Origin: JALORV01 sp035498175
Lineage (GTDB): Bacteria; Pseudomonadota; Gammaproteobacteria; Burkholderiales; Burkholderiaceae_F
Assembly (NCBI GenBank): GCA_035498175.1
Contig: DATKAJ010000091.1
Coordinates: 1 to 29,611 of the forward strand
Reading direction: 5' to 3'
Length of the DNA stretch: 29,611 nucleotides
The position numbers were made by a program, and so were the translations under genes. This document shows positions 16,687-25,098 of this stretch, one piece after another. Below the pieces are notes generated by a model that saw nothing but the letters and a program-made list of their open reading frames with translations, did not search any database and had not been told where the DNA came from. Numbering within the stretch: the first letter of the stretch is position 1; the number at the start of each line of letters is the position of its first letter.

Positions 16687-17439
16687 ATGGACTTCCTGCT
16701 CGACCCCAACGTCTGGATTGCGTTCGCGATGCTGACCGCCCTGGAGATCGTCCTCGGCGTCGACAACATCATCTTCATCTCCATTCTGGTCGGCCGCCTG
16801 CCCGCCGAGGTTCGCGACCGCGCCCGCAGACTCGGCCTCGGGTTTGCGATGGCCACGCGCCTGCTGCTGCTCTTTTCGCTGAGCTGGGTGATGGGCTTGA
16901 CCGCGGACCTGTTTCACGTCCTGGGCCAGGGCATCAGCGGGCGCGATCTCGTGCTGCTGTCCGGCGGGCTGTTCCTGCTCTACAAGGCCTCGCACGAGAT
17001 CTTCATCGAAGTCGAGGCGCAGGAAGAGCACGCACCGCCGCCCGCTTCTACTGCGAACCCGACCGCGGCGGGCAGGAAGCTCTTCTGGGGGATCATCGGC
17101 CAGATCGCCGTGATCGATATCGTGTTCTCGCTCGACTCGGTGATCACCGCCGTCGGCATGGTCGACCATATCTGGGTGATGGTCGCGGCCGTGGTGGCGT
17201 CCGTGATGGTCATGCTGATGGCCGCCCGTCCGATCGGCGAGTTCGTCCAGGCGCATCCGTCGGTCAAGGTGCTCGCCCTGGCATTCCTCGTGATGGTCGG
17301 CATGGCGTTGACCGCGGAGGCCTTCGACGTGCACGTGCCCAAAGGCTACATCTATGCCGCGATGGCGTTTTCCCTCGCCGTCGAATCGCTGAACATTCGC
17401 GCGCGCGCCAGGCGCCGCGCCGCCGCGAAACAGTCCTGA
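16687..17439 (+). CDS. TerC-family integral membrane protein
   Basis: 250 residues with seven or so membrane segments. It has the two acidic family motifs LEIVLGVDNIIFISI (about 18-32) and AVIDIVFSLDSVITAVG (about 141-157), plus MALTAEAFDVHVPKGYIYAA near the end. TerC relatives take part in tellurium resistance and, in several bacteria, in manganese export or metal loading of exoenzymes. It stands alone, divergent from the tadA fusion, with a 163-base gap in which GATAGAATCG (near 16631) could be a -10. I see no yybP-ykoY manganese riboswitch fold, but a folding program was not run. Confidence 0.9.
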   Translation: MDFLLDPNVWIAFAMLTALEIVLGVDNIIFISILVGRLPAEVRDRARRLGLGFAMATRLLLLFSLSWVMGLTADLFHVLGQGISGRDLVLLSGGLFLLYKASHEIFIEVEAQEEHAPPPASTANPTAAGRKLFWGIIGQIAVIDIVFSLDSVITAVGMVDHIWVMVAAVVASVMVMLMAARPIGEFVQAHPSVKVLALAFLVMVGMALTAEAFDVHVPKGYIYAAMAFSLAVESLNIRARARRRAAAKQS

Positions 17440-17537
17440 AGCGCATTCAGGCCGTTTGCAGCGCGGTCCGGCCCGTCCGCCTCAGGGGTGCAGGCAGGCG
17501 CGCGCCGGCTGGCGGGGGCGCCGCCACCGCCGAATCC

Positions 17538-18836
17538 TCAGACCCGCGGCGTCGGGGCCACTGCCGCTGACGATTCCTGCAGCACGATCTGGACGTCGCC
17601 AAGCGCCCGCTCGGCGAAGCCGCCCTCGCAGTAACTCAGGTAGAAGTGCCACATGCGCAGCAGCGCCTCCGGGTAGCCGCGCGCGCGCACCTGCTCGGCG
17701 TGGGCGAACAGGTTGCGCCGCCAGGCCGCGAGCGTGGTGGCGTAGTGCGGGCCGATGTCCTCCAGGTCGACGATGCGCAACGTCGAGGCACGTGCCGCCG
17801 ACTGCGCCAGCGCGGTCACCGACGGGATGCAGCATCCCGGGAAGATGTGGCGCTTGATGAAGTCGACCGAGTCACGCGCCGATGCGTACTGCCGGTCGTC
17901 GATCGTGATCGCCTGCAGCACCATCGTGCCGCCAGGCACCAGCAACTCGCTGCAGCGGCGAAAGAAGGTGTCGAAGTACTGGTGGCCAACCGCCTCGATC
18001 ATCTCCACCGACACCAGCTTGTCGTACGTGCCGTCGAGGTCCCGGTAGTCGTCGAGCCGCAGCGTGATGCGGTCGGCCAGGCCGGCGTCGTCGATGCGCC
18101 GGCGCACCAGTGCATGCTGCTCGCGCGAGATCGTCGTCGTCGTCACGCGGCAGCCGTAGTGCTGCGCGGCGTGCAGCGCGAGCGCGCCCCAGCCCGTGCC
18201 GATCTCGAGCAGGTCGTCGCCGGGTTGCAGGTCGAGCTTGCGGCACAGGCGGTCGAGCTTGGCGATCTGCGCCTGCTCGAGCGTCATCTCCGCGCGCTCG
18301 TAGACGGCGCACGAGTACATCATCGTCGGATCGAGGAAGAGCTCGAAGAAGTCGTTGCCGATGTCGTAGTGCGCAGCGATGTTGCGGCGGCTGCCGGTGC
18401 GGGTGTTGCGCGCCGCGGCGTGCAGCAGGCGCCGCGCCGGCTCGGCCAGGCGCGACCAACCGCTGTCCAGCCCGTCGAGCAGGCCGCGGTTGACGAGCAG
18501 GATGCGCACCAGTGCGGTCAGGTCGTCGACGGTCCAGTCACCGGCCATGAACGATTCACCGGCGCCGACAGACCCGCCGAAGGCGGCTTCGGCGTAGAAG
18601 CGGCGGTCGCGCACACGCAGCGTGGCGTGCAGGCCGCAGCGCGGCGTGATGCGGCCGTAGGTGTCGCGCCGCGCGCCGTCGACCAGCGTGATCTCGCCGT
18701 ACTCGAGACCCGCCAGCCGTGTGCGCAGCACCCGCTCGGCCAGACCGTCGAGGCTGCGCGCCAAAGTGCCCTCTGCCGCGGGCTCACGCGATCGCATGCG
18801 CGATCGGTCAACCAGCGTGGTGGACGTCGTCTTCAT
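17538..18836 (-). CDS. Cyclopropane-fatty-acyl-phospholipid synthase family protein
   Basis: 432 residues from ATG 18836, which overlaps the DUF1365 stop (ATGA). An open frame continues upstream, but that sequence is the reverse of nothing recognisable. The family marks are NIAAHYDIGNDFFELFLDP (about residues 156-174), the SAM loop LLEIGTGWGALALHAA, SVEMIEAVGHQYFDTFF and FIKRHIFPGCCIPS, and YCEGGF near the C-terminus. The enzyme adds a methylene or methyl group from SAM to the double bond of a phospholipid acyl chain at the inner membrane. It is the last gene of the seven-gene operon; TerC converges on it 98 bases away. Presence of two such enzymes in one operon (see 23261-24304) suggests related but different products. 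Confidence 0.93.
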   Translation of the reverse strand: MKTTSTTLVDRSRMRSREPAAEGTLARSLDGLAERVLRTRLAGLEYGEITLVDGARRDTYGRITPRCGLHATLRVRDRRFYAEAAFGGSVGAGESFMAGDWTVDDLTALVRILLVNRGLLDGLDSGWSRLAEPARRLLHAAARNTRTGSRRNIAAHYDIGNDFFELFLDPTMMYSCAVYERAEMTLEQAQIAKLDRLCRKLDLQPGDDLLEIGTGWGALALHAAQHYGCRVTTTTISREQHALVRRRIDDAGLADRITLRLDDYRDLDGTYDKLVSVEMIEAVGHQYFDTFFRRCSELLVPGGTMVLQAITIDDRQYASARDSVDFIKRHIFPGCCIPSVTALAQSAARASTLRIVDLEDIGPHYATTLAAWRRNLFAHAEQVRARGYPEALLRMWHFYLSYCEGGFAERALGDVQIVLQESSAAVAPTPRV

Positions 18837-19648
18837 CGTGAAGGCTCCTTCGAGATGGAAGCAGTCGCGGCCGCCGCGCGTGCGGTCCGGGACCGCGTCG
18901 GGTGGTCGTGCACGGGCGTGCCTTTCAGCCAAAGCCGCAGCGCCTCCCAGTGGATCGCCGCGATCACGTTCGCGGTCATCCACGGAAAGCGCAGCAGCGT
19001 GCCGGCCAGCGCGGCGCCGCTGATCGGCACGCGCTGCAGCGCCAGCGTCGCGCCGAAGACCGGCGCAACGTCCGCGTCGCCCTCCGCGGGCCGTAGCGCC
19101 ATGTGCACCGTCAGCGCCTCGCCCGGCGTGTGCAGCAGCCAGTCGTAACGCAGCCCCATCGGATGGAACGGCGAGACGTGCATCGCCTTGACGCTGCGCG
19201 CCTGCAGCCGGTCGGCGTCAGGTGCGTCCTGGCGCAGCACGTAGCAGTGGCGCTCGCCCCAGGGCGTGTTGTTGACCTCGGCGACCACCGCCTCCACCGT
19301 GCGATCGGCGGCGTCGAAGCAGTAATAGAAACTGACCGGGTTGAACACATAGCCGAAGATGCGAAGGTGTGTGAGCAGCCTGATCGGCCCTGCGGGCCGC
19401 TGCCCGCTGCGCTCGGCCACCAGCGCGCGCACCGCCTCGTCAAGCGGCTGTCCAGGATCTCCGAAGTGATCGCGGCGATCGAAGCGCGCGAGCGCTGCGC
19501 GTTGGGTGGACCACAGCCAGCGGCCGCGGAAAACCTCGTCCAGCTCGGCGAGGTCGAGGTAAGCCATGAACAGCCGGTAGCGGAACGCATGCCGGCGCGG
19601 CACGAGCCGCCGGTGGTCAAGCCACCCGCAGTAGAGCGTGCTGTGCAT
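18833..19648 (-). CDS. DUF1365 family protein
   Basis: About 271 residues from ATG 19648 (an alternative ATG lies at 19678). I chose 19648 because family members begin with a short form like MxSxLYxGxxxHRR, and here MHSTLYCGWLDHRRLVPRRH matches. Other marks are YRLFMAYLDLAELDEVF, LLTHLRIFGYVFNPVSFYYC and KAMHVSPFHPM. DUF1365 genes normally sit between an FAD oxidoreductase and a CFA synthase, as here. In Rhodobacter a protein of this gene neighbourhood is tied to furan fatty acid synthesis; I recall it as UfaO, not certain. The biochemical role is unproven in this organism. It overlaps the FAD gene end by about 32 bases and the next gene by four. Confidence 0.93.
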   Translation of the reverse strand: MHSTLYCGWLDHRRLVPRRHAFRYRLFMAYLDLAELDEVFRGRWLWSTQRAALARFDRRDHFGDPGQPLDEAVRALVAERSGQRPAGPIRLLTHLRIFGYVFNPVSFYYCFDAADRTVEAVVAEVNNTPWGERHCYVLRQDAPDADRLQARSVKAMHVSPFHPMGLRYDWLLHTPGEALTVHMALRPAEGDADVAPVFGATLALQRVPISGAALAGTLLRFPWMTANVIAAIHWEALRLWLKGTPVHDHPTRSRTARAAAATASISKEPSR

Positions 19649-20930
19649 CGTGGAGCTGACCGCGGTGATTGGCTTCATCGAAACGCTGCAACGCCTGCAG
19701 CGCGCTCACGACCCCGTCCTCGTGGAAGCCGTAGCGCCAGTAGGCGCCGCAGAAGTGCGTGCGGCCGTGCGTGGCCGGCGCGCCGCTGATCTCGTGATGG
19801 CGCTGCTGCGCGCGGGCGCCGGCGAGCGTGAACAACGGGTGCGTGTATTCCATGCGCCTGAGGACGCGCCTCGGGTCTACCTGCGCGCTGGCATTCAGAG
19901 TGACGCAGAACGTATGGCGCGAGCGCAGGCTCTGCAGCGTGTTCATGTTGTAGGTCAGTGCAACACCGCCGCCAGCGCCGGGCAGCCGGTGATAGTTCCA
20001 CGCGGCCCAGGCGCGCCGCCGCCGCGGCAGCAGTGCCGTATCGGTGTGCAGCAGCGCCTCGTTGCGCTGGTAGGGCAGCGCGCCGAGAATCGCCCGCTCC
20101 TCGCGGGTCGGGTCGGCGAGCATCTGCAGCGCCTCGTCCGCGTGGCACGCGAGGAAGACGTGATCGAACCGCTCCGGGTCGCGCCGTCCCGAATGAACCA
20201 TCACGCGGTCGGGCAGGCGGCGGATCAGGTCGACCGGGCTGTTCAGTCGAATGCGCGCTGAAAACGGCGCGACCAACCGCTCGAGGTAGCGCGCAGAGCC
20301 GCCGCGGATCACGCGCCATACCGGCCGGTCGTTCACGGTGAGCATGCCGTGGTTGTGCAGGAAGCGCACGAAAAAGCGCGCCGGAAAATCGAGCATGCGC
20401 GCCGGTGCGGTCGACCAGATCGCCGCCCCCATCGGCACCAGGTAGTCCTCAACAAAGCGGCCGCCAAAGCGGTTCGCGTCGAGGTAGGCGCCGAGCGTGA
20501 GTTCGTCGCCGGCCTGCAGAAGAGCGGGCGCCGCGCGGTGAAAACGCACTATTTCGGCCAGCATGCCGAGAAAGCCGGGACTCGCGAGATTGCGGCGCTG
20601 TGCGAACAGACCGTTGAGCGAGGTGCCGTTGTACTCGAGGCCGCGAGCATCGTTGCGGACCGAAAAGCTCATCGAGCTCGGTTGCGATTCGACGCCCAGT
20701 TCGTCCAGCAGCGCGACGAAGTTTGGATACGTGCGGTCGTTGAAGACGATGAAGCCCGTGTCGATCTGCTGCACTTCGCCGTCGAATTCCACCACGTGCG
20801 TATGCGTATGACCGCCGATGCGGTTGTCGGCTTCGTACACGGTCACCTCGTGGCCCGCCCGATGAAGGCGGTACGCCGCCACGCTTCCGGCGACGCCGGT
20901 GCCGACCACGGCAATCTTCAGCGATTTCAT
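19617..20930 (-). CDS. FAD-dependent amine-oxidase-like oxidoreductase
   Basis: 437 residues from ATG 20930, which overlaps the desaturase stop (ATGA); an upstream open extension is antisense-like. The N-terminus has the dinucleotide-binding fold (IAVVGTGVAGSVAAYRLHRAG, then VYEADNRIGGHTHTH), and the family's FIVFNDRTYPNFVALLDELG follows. The C-terminus has FCGAYWRYGFHEDG, the FAD-binding end of the amine oxidase fold. Homologues are found with CFA-type synthases. The Rhodobacter member UfaD is reported as a desaturase of a methylated acyl chain in furan fatty acid synthesis. The assignment here is by family and neighbours. Confidence 0.93.
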   Translation of the reverse strand: MKSLKIAVVGTGVAGSVAAYRLHRAGHEVTVYEADNRIGGHTHTHVVEFDGEVQQIDTGFIVFNDRTYPNFVALLDELGVESQPSSMSFSVRNDARGLEYNGTSLNGLFAQRRNLASPGFLGMLAEIVRFHRAAPALLQAGDELTLGAYLDANRFGGRFVEDYLVPMGAAIWSTAPARMLDFPARFFVRFLHNHGMLTVNDRPVWRVIRGGSARYLERLVAPFSARIRLNSPVDLIRRLPDRVMVHSGRRDPERFDHVFLACHADEALQMLADPTREERAILGALPYQRNEALLHTDTALLPRRRRAWAAWNYHRLPGAGGGVALTYNMNTLQSLRSRHTFCVTLNASAQVDPRRVLRRMEYTHPLFTLAGARAQQRHHEISGAPATHGRTHFCGAYWRYGFHEDGVVSALQALQRFDEANHRGQLHDAQHALLRVA

Positions 20931-21880
20931 GCCGACTCGCCGTCTCGTACGCCCGGAGCGGAGCGCACCGCGGGCGGCACCGGCTTGAGGCCATGGATCA
21001 GGCCGAGCGCCGCCAGCACGCGCAGGCCGTAGTAGGTGAGATCGATCTCCCACCAGAAGAAGCCCTGGCGCGCCGCAGCCGGATAGTGGTGATGGTTGTT
21101 GTGCCAGCCCTCGCCGAAGGTGAGCAGCGCGAGCCAAACGTTGTTGCGTGAGGCGTCCCGCGTTGCATACCGCCGGCTGCCGAATCGATGCGCGAGCGAG
21201 TTGATGCTGAAGGTGGCGTGGTACAGAACGACGGTCGAGACGCAGAATCCCCACACCACCATCTGCGCGCCGCTGGTTCCCAACCCGGGCGCAAAGTGGC
21301 CGGCCAGCGCACCCGCGGTCCAGAGCAGACCGACCAGAACAAGCGGAACCAGCGCGTCCCAGCGGTCCAGGAACCGCAGCTCCGGAAAGCGCGCCAGCGA
21401 GCGCACCAGCTCGTCCCGCGGCGCGAAGTTCTCGCGCGCCATGAACCAGCCAAGATGGCTCCAGGCGAAGCCGTGGCACAACGCGGAATGGCTGTCTTCC
21501 GGCTCGTCCGCGTGCACGTGGTGATGGCGATGGTGCGAGGCCCACCATAGCGGGCCGCGCTGCGCCGCTGCCGCTCCCAGGAGCGCGAACACACACTGCA
21601 CCGCGCGTCCGGCGCGGAATGCCTGATGGGAAAAGTATCGATGATAAAAGGCGGTGATCGCGAACATACGCAGTGCATAGAGGGCCACGGCGGTGGCGAC
21701 CGCCACCGCACTGACGCCGACCCACGGCAGCGCCATGCAACCGGCGTGGATCGCGAAGAACGGAACCTGCCGTAGCCAGTCGATGCGGCGGCGATCGCCG
21801 TCGCGGAGGCCGGGGGCCCGCCCATCGAACCACGCGAGGATCTGCGCGCGCGCGCGGGCAGTGGGCCCGCCAGCGCTCAT
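20927..21880 (-). CDS. Membrane fatty acid (acyl-CoA) desaturase
   Basis: 317 residues from ATG 21880, preceded by GAAGGAGGCGAGG, the clearest ribosome site in the operon. It shows the three histidine boxes of membrane diiron desaturases: FYHRYFSHQAF, ASHHRHHH and GEGWHNNHHHYP, and several hydrophobic segments. The reaction is oxygen-dependent introduction of a double bond in an acyl chain. It lies between the FAD enzyme and the DUF1295 protein with four-base overlaps on both sides. Making cis double bonds would supply the substrate for the CFA-like enzymes of the same operon (inference). Confidence 0.94.
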   Translation of the reverse strand: MSAGGPTARARAQILAWFDGRAPGLRDGDRRRIDWLRQVPFFAIHAGCMALPWVGVSAVAVATAVALYALRMFAITAFYHRYFSHQAFRAGRAVQCVFALLGAAAAQRGPLWWASHHRHHHVHADEPEDSHSALCHGFAWSHLGWFMARENFAPRDELVRSLARFPELRFLDRWDALVPLVLVGLLWTAGALAGHFAPGLGTSGAQMVVWGFCVSTVVLYHATFSINSLAHRFGSRRYATRDASRNNVWLALLTFGEGWHNNHHHYPAAARQGFFWWEIDLTYYGLRVLAALGLIHGLKPVPPAVRSAPGVRDGESA

Positions 21881-22662
21881 CCTCGCCTCCTTCCGGGCAC
21901 GAAGGCCGGTGTGCTGCGCACATACGCCGCGTAGCCCGCACGACGATGGCCGAGGTCCTGCTCGAGCAACGGCACGCCCGATACCTTGAGCAGCAGCACC
22001 GTCATCAACAGCGGCGACAGCACCGTCCACCAGGCGCCGGCGGCGGCAGCCACGAGCCACAGTCCCCACCAGACGCAACACTCGCCGAAGTAGTTCGGAT
22101 GGCGGGAAAAGCGCCAGAGCCCGCGGTCCATGACCTGGCCACGGTTGCGTACGTCGGCGCGGAAGCGCGCCATCTGCGCGTCCGCCACCGCCTCGTAGAC
22201 GAGCCCGCATGCGGCCAGTGCGAGACCCAGTGCATCGAGCACGTTCCATGGCGCGGGGCTCGCCGCCGCGGCCATCAGCGGTGCCGCGACCAGCCAGCCG
22301 AGCAGCGCCTGCAGCCCGAACACGAGGTAAAGACTCTTCCACTCGAAGAACGGCTCGTTGCGGCGGCGGATTGCCTGGTAGCGCCGGTCCTCCGGCTGTC
22401 CGCGATGGCGCCGGAGGATGTAGGCCGACAGGCGCAGCGCCCATGCGGCGGCGAAGCCCAGCACGACGAGCGTCCGCGGCCCGGTGTGTGGCAGCGCGGC
22501 GGCGGCCACCAGAGCCGGCACCAGCACCAGAAAGCCCCAGACGCTGTCGACGATGCTGACGTCGCGCGCCGGCACGCTGACAGCCCACACGGCGACCGCG
22601 ACGAGCACGCCGGCGGCGAGTCCGGCGACGGCGGCGTGCGCCCAGGCGGCGTCAGCCATCAT
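21877..22662 (-). CDS. DUF1295 / steroid 5-alpha-reductase C-terminal-like membrane protein
   Basis: 261 residues from ATG 22662 (a second Met follows at once), overlapping the DUF2878 stop. About six hydrophobic segments are present. The DUF1295 signature is clear: VSIVDSVWGFLVLVP, LRRHRGQPEDRRYQ, the GLWRFSRHPNYFGECCVWWG core, and a C-terminal GVPLLEQDLGHRRAGYAAYV. RHPNYFGE is shared with isoprenylcysteine methyltransferases and sterol reductases. The function is unknown: candidates are double-bond reduction or methyl transfer on a membrane lipid. It is one of the least explained members of the operon. Confidence 0.92.
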   Translation of the reverse strand: MMADAAWAHAAVAGLAAGVLVAVAVWAVSVPARDVSIVDSVWGFLVLVPALVAAAALPHTGPRTLVVLGFAAAWALRLSAYILRRHRGQPEDRRYQAIRRRNEPFFEWKSLYLVFGLQALLGWLVAAPLMAAAASPAPWNVLDALGLALAACGLVYEAVADAQMARFRADVRNRGQVMDRGLWRFSRHPNYFGECCVWWGLWLVAAAAGAWWTVLSPLLMTVLLLKVSGVPLLEQDLGHRRAGYAAYVRSTPAFVPGRRRG

Positions 22663-23264
22663 GGACGCACAGCTTCCGCAACGCGCCGCGCGCTGCGCGA
22701 CTGCGAGCCGTGCTGCAGCCGCTGCGCGGCCGCGAGCAGCAGCGGCACGATCAACGCCCAGCCGACGGCAAGTGCGCCGAGGGCGAGCAGCGGCCGCGGG
22801 AAAGCGCAGGCGCCGAGCCGCGCCGCGGCGGCGTACGACAGTGCACCGCCGATGCCCCCTACGAGCGCCGCGAGCAAAGGCCGACCGTGCAGCCATTGCA
22901 ATGGTTCGCGCAGCATCGGCGCAAACAGCGCCCACAGCGCCAGGATCCAGAGCGGCGCCCAGCCCGGCAGCGGGCCCGGCGAGGCGTACTGCACGACGCC
23001 AGTCTGCGCGAGCAGACTGTCCCAGCCGATGCCGACCAGGAGCGCCAGCGCGATCAGGCGCAGCTCAGCGGCGCGATCCGTACTGAACGCGACCAGCAGC
23101 GCGACCACGGCCGCCACGGCGGCGACGCCGAGTGCGACCTGCGCGGCCTGTCCGCTGGCTGCACCGAGCACGCACGCGCACCACGCGCCCTGAAACAGCA
23201 CGAAACCGATGGCGAACCGCAGCGCGGATAACGCACCGCGTCCATTGCCGCGCTCGAAGATCAT
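22659..23264 (-). CDS. DUF2878 integral membrane protein
   Basis: 201 residues from ATG 23264, which overlaps the stop of the methyltransferase (ATGA). Hydrophobic segments fill most of the length. Family marks are GFVLFQGAWCACVLGAA, ALLVGIGWDSLLAQTGVVQY, PLPGWAPLWILALWALFA and GGIGGALSYAAAARLGA. The function is not known. It lies between the CFA-like methyltransferase and the DUF1295 protein, and similar neighbourhoods in other proteobacteria, as I recall them, keep this order. It is probably an accessory of the lipid pathway. Confidence 0.9.
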   Translation of the reverse strand: MIFERGNGRGALSALRFAIGFVLFQGAWCACVLGAASGQAAQVALGVAAVAAVVALLVAFSTDRAAELRLIALALLVGIGWDSLLAQTGVVQYASPGPLPGWAPLWILALWALFAPMLREPLQWLHGRPLLAALVGGIGGALSYAAAARLGACAFPRPLLALGALAVGWALIVPLLLAAAQRLQHGSQSRSARRVAEAVRP

Positions 23265-24304
23265 CGACGCGGCTCGAACAGGTAGTGCGACACCCACCAC
23301 TCGCGGCCCTGGTCGTGGCCGAACAGTTCGGCGCAGGACATGAAGAAAAGCCGCCAACGCATCCACCACAGGCCGGCGCGCTCTGCGCCATAGGTCCGCG
23401 CGAGGATCGGCCAGACCGCCGCGCGCCGCGCGTCCATGTTCGCGAGCCAGGCCTCCGCGGTGCGGGCGTAGTGCGTGCCGTCCCAGCGCCAGCGCGCCCG
23501 CAGCGCCAGGTCGTCCTGGAAGCGCAGGGCGAGGTCGTCGCTTGGCATCATGCCGCCGGAGAAGAAGTGACGCGCCATCCAGTCGCTGTGGTCGCGCGCC
23601 TCGAACGCGTACGGCGTGCCGCGATGCACGAACACGTGCATGAAGAAGCGCCCCGCCGGCTTGAGCCAGCCCGACACGCGGCGGAACATGTCCGGCCAGT
23701 TGCGCAGATGCTCGAACATCTCCACCGACACCACGCGCTCGAAACGCTGATCGAGGGAAAGTTCGGTAACGTTCACGGTGATCACCTGCACGTTGGCTAG
23801 GCCGCGGCGGCGCGCTTCGGTCTCGATGTACTCGCGCTGCGAATGCGAGTTCGACACCGCCGTGATGCGCGCGCGCGGATAACGCTCAGCCATCCACAGT
23901 GTGAGCGAGCCCCAGCCGCAGCCGAGTTCGAGAATGCGCTGGCCATCGGCCAACTGCGCCCGCTCGGCCGTGGCGGAAAGCGCGGCTTCCTCGGCGGCGT
24001 CGAGGCTGGCGACCCCTTCGGGCCACCAGGCCGAGCTGTACTTCCGCCGCCGCCCTAGCACCTCGCCGAAGAACGCGCTCGGCACTTCATAGTGCTGCTC
24101 ATTGGCCTTCTCAGGCAGCAGCGCGATCGGCGCGGCCCGCATCGCAGCGACGAACCCTTCGGTGCGGTCGGCCGAGGCGGCCGGGTCGTGCGCCGCAATC
24201 TCGCTGAGCCGTGCGTGCAGCAGGCGGCGAATGCCCGCACGCACGAGCAGATCGGGTACAACACCGCGCTCGGTATAGTCCAGCGCCAGATTCGACAGGG
24301 CCAT
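23261..24304 (-). CDS. CFA-like SAM-dependent methyltransferase (coclaurine N-methyltransferase-like)
   Basis: 347 residues. The SAM loop is ILELGCGWGSLTLWMAERYP, and CFA relatives' NEQHYEVPSAFFGEVLG (about residues 68-84) and YSSAWW follow the family pattern. FERVVSVEMFEHLRNWPD matches the post-II region. The C-terminus WWMRWRLFFMSCAELFGHDQ is the tail of the CNMT-like subgroup. It is first in the seven-gene operon, 68 bases past the -10 of a TGATCC-N18-TAGAAG promoter. It probably methylates a double bond of an acyl chain. By position and family it could be the UfaM-type step, while the CFA synthase at the operon end would make cyclopropane; this division is inference. Confidence 0.92.
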   Translation of the reverse strand: MALSNLALDYTERGVVPDLLVRAGIRRLLHARLSEIAAHDPAASADRTEGFVAAMRAAPIALLPEKANEQHYEVPSAFFGEVLGRRRKYSSAWWPEGVASLDAAEEAALSATAERAQLADGQRILELGCGWGSLTLWMAERYPRARITAVSNSHSQREYIETEARRRGLANVQVITVNVTELSLDQRFERVVSVEMFEHLRNWPDMFRRVSGWLKPAGRFFMHVFVHRGTPYAFEARDHSDWMARHFFSGGMMPSDDLALRFQDDLALRARWRWDGTHYARTAEAWLANMDARRAAVWPILARTYGAERAGLWWMRWRLFFMSCAELFGHDQGREWWVSHYLFEPRR

Positions 24305-24347
24305 CGAAAGCTTCCTCGAGCAGCGGGCTCCGGCCCGTCATCGCACA

Positions 24348-24377
24348 CTTCTACGCAGCCCACGGCGCCGTGGATCA
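24348..24377 (-). promoter_or_regulatory. RpoE/ChrR-type ECF promoter of the lipid operon
   Basis: On the minus strand TGATCC (24377-24372), an 18-base spacer and TAGAAG (24353-24348). It faces the methyltransferase gene, whose ATG is at 24304, leaving a short leader of about 35 bases. The -35 and spacing equal those of the divergent sigma gene promoter. The form fits the Rhodobacter RpoE consensus TGATC with a TAAG-like -10. Confidence 0.75.
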
Positions 24378-24397
24378 CCGGCCGACCAGCATTGCGG

Positions 24398-24427
24398 TGA
24401 TCCAGCGCTGCTGGCGCCGCGTAAAAG
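24398..24427 (+). promoter_or_regulatory. RpoE/ChrR-type ECF promoter of the sigma factor operon
   Basis: On the plus strand TGATCC (24398-24403), an 18-base spacer and TAAAAG (24422-24427). It is 105 bases before the chosen start of the sigma gene, which is consistent with autoregulation of rpoE-chrR, as in Rhodobacter. The two divergent -35 elements are only 20 bases apart, so the two promoters could share control or compete. Confidence 0.75.
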
Positions 24428-24531
24428 TTGCCATGGGACAAACGCGATCCGCATGGGAACGGCAGGCCGGCCCGCAGGTACGGTTAGTCTTCGGTCATGT
24501 GGCAGCGGTCCGCACCGCCTGCCTGCGAGCC

Positions 24532-25098
24532 ATGCCGACTGACGCCGAGATCGCTTCCTGGTTGCGCGCGGTCGCCGAGACCAGCGACCGCCCGGCCTTC
24601 GCGGCGCTGTTCCGGCACTTCGCACCGCGCATCAAAGGCTTCCTGATCCGCAGCGGTTCTGATGAGGCGCTTGCCGAGGAACTGGCGCAGGAAACGATGG
24701 TCGCGCTGTGGCGGCGTGCGGCGACGTTCGACCCGGCGCGCGCGCAGCTTTCAACCTGGCTCTACACGATTGCGCGCAACCTGCGCATCGACCGTCACCG
24801 ACGATCGGTGGGCGCTCCCGAGGCGGCCTTCGACGACTGGGACCCGGAGCAGCAGCCGGCCGAGGCGCATCTCGCGCCCGAGGAGTTGCTGCTCGCGGCG
24901 CAGCGCGCACGCGGCGTGCAGCACGCCCTGGCAGAGTTGCCGCCGGAACAGGCACAGGTCTTGCGCCTGTCTTTCTTTGAGGAGCACCCTCACAGCCGCA
25001 TCGCGCAGGACCTGGGCATCCCGCTCGGCACCGTCAAGTCGCGCATCCGCCTTGCGGTGTCCCAACTGCGGCGCATTCTGGAACGGTATCAAGCATGA
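24532..25098 (+). CDS. rpoE: ECF RNA polymerase sigma factor of the RpoE/ChrR type
   Basis: 188 residues from ATG 24532. Upstream in-frame starts exist (the longest from 24211, another at 24434) but reach into or beyond the promoter, so the family-length start is preferred. Region 2 reads FAALFRHFAPRIKGFLIRSG, then ELAQETMVALWRRAATFDP and LSTWLYTIARNLRIDRHRR. Region 4 is LPPEQAQVLRLSFFEEHPHS and IAQDLGIPLGTVKSRIRLA. It overlaps the ChrR start by four bases. This ECF11-type partner is released from ChrR when singlet oxygen or certain peroxides are sensed. The symbol is by role and is not identical with E. coli rpoE. Confidence 0.94.
   Translation: MPTDAEIASWLRAVAETSDRPAFAALFRHFAPRIKGFLIRSGSDEALAEELAQETMVALWRRAATFDPARAQLSTWLYTIARNLRIDRHRRSVGAPEAAFDDWDPEQQPAEAHLAPEELLLAAQRARGVQHALAELPPEQAQVLRLSFFEEHPHSRIAQDLGIPLGTVKSRIRLAVSQLRRILERYQA

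Noticed and set aside
17440..17537. GC-rich inverted stretch between terC and the CFA synthase as a terminator
   Set aside because: Stem without a U-rich tail and not clearly symmetrical; not supported.
15516..17570. 684-codon plus-strand frame over ldcA, tadA and terC
   Set aside because: Antisense or out-of-frame to three well-supported genes; low-complexity Arg/Ala sequence.
17646..19148. 500-codon plus-strand frame over the CFA synthase and DUF1365
   Set aside because: Antisense shadow; both opposite-strand genes have strong motifs.
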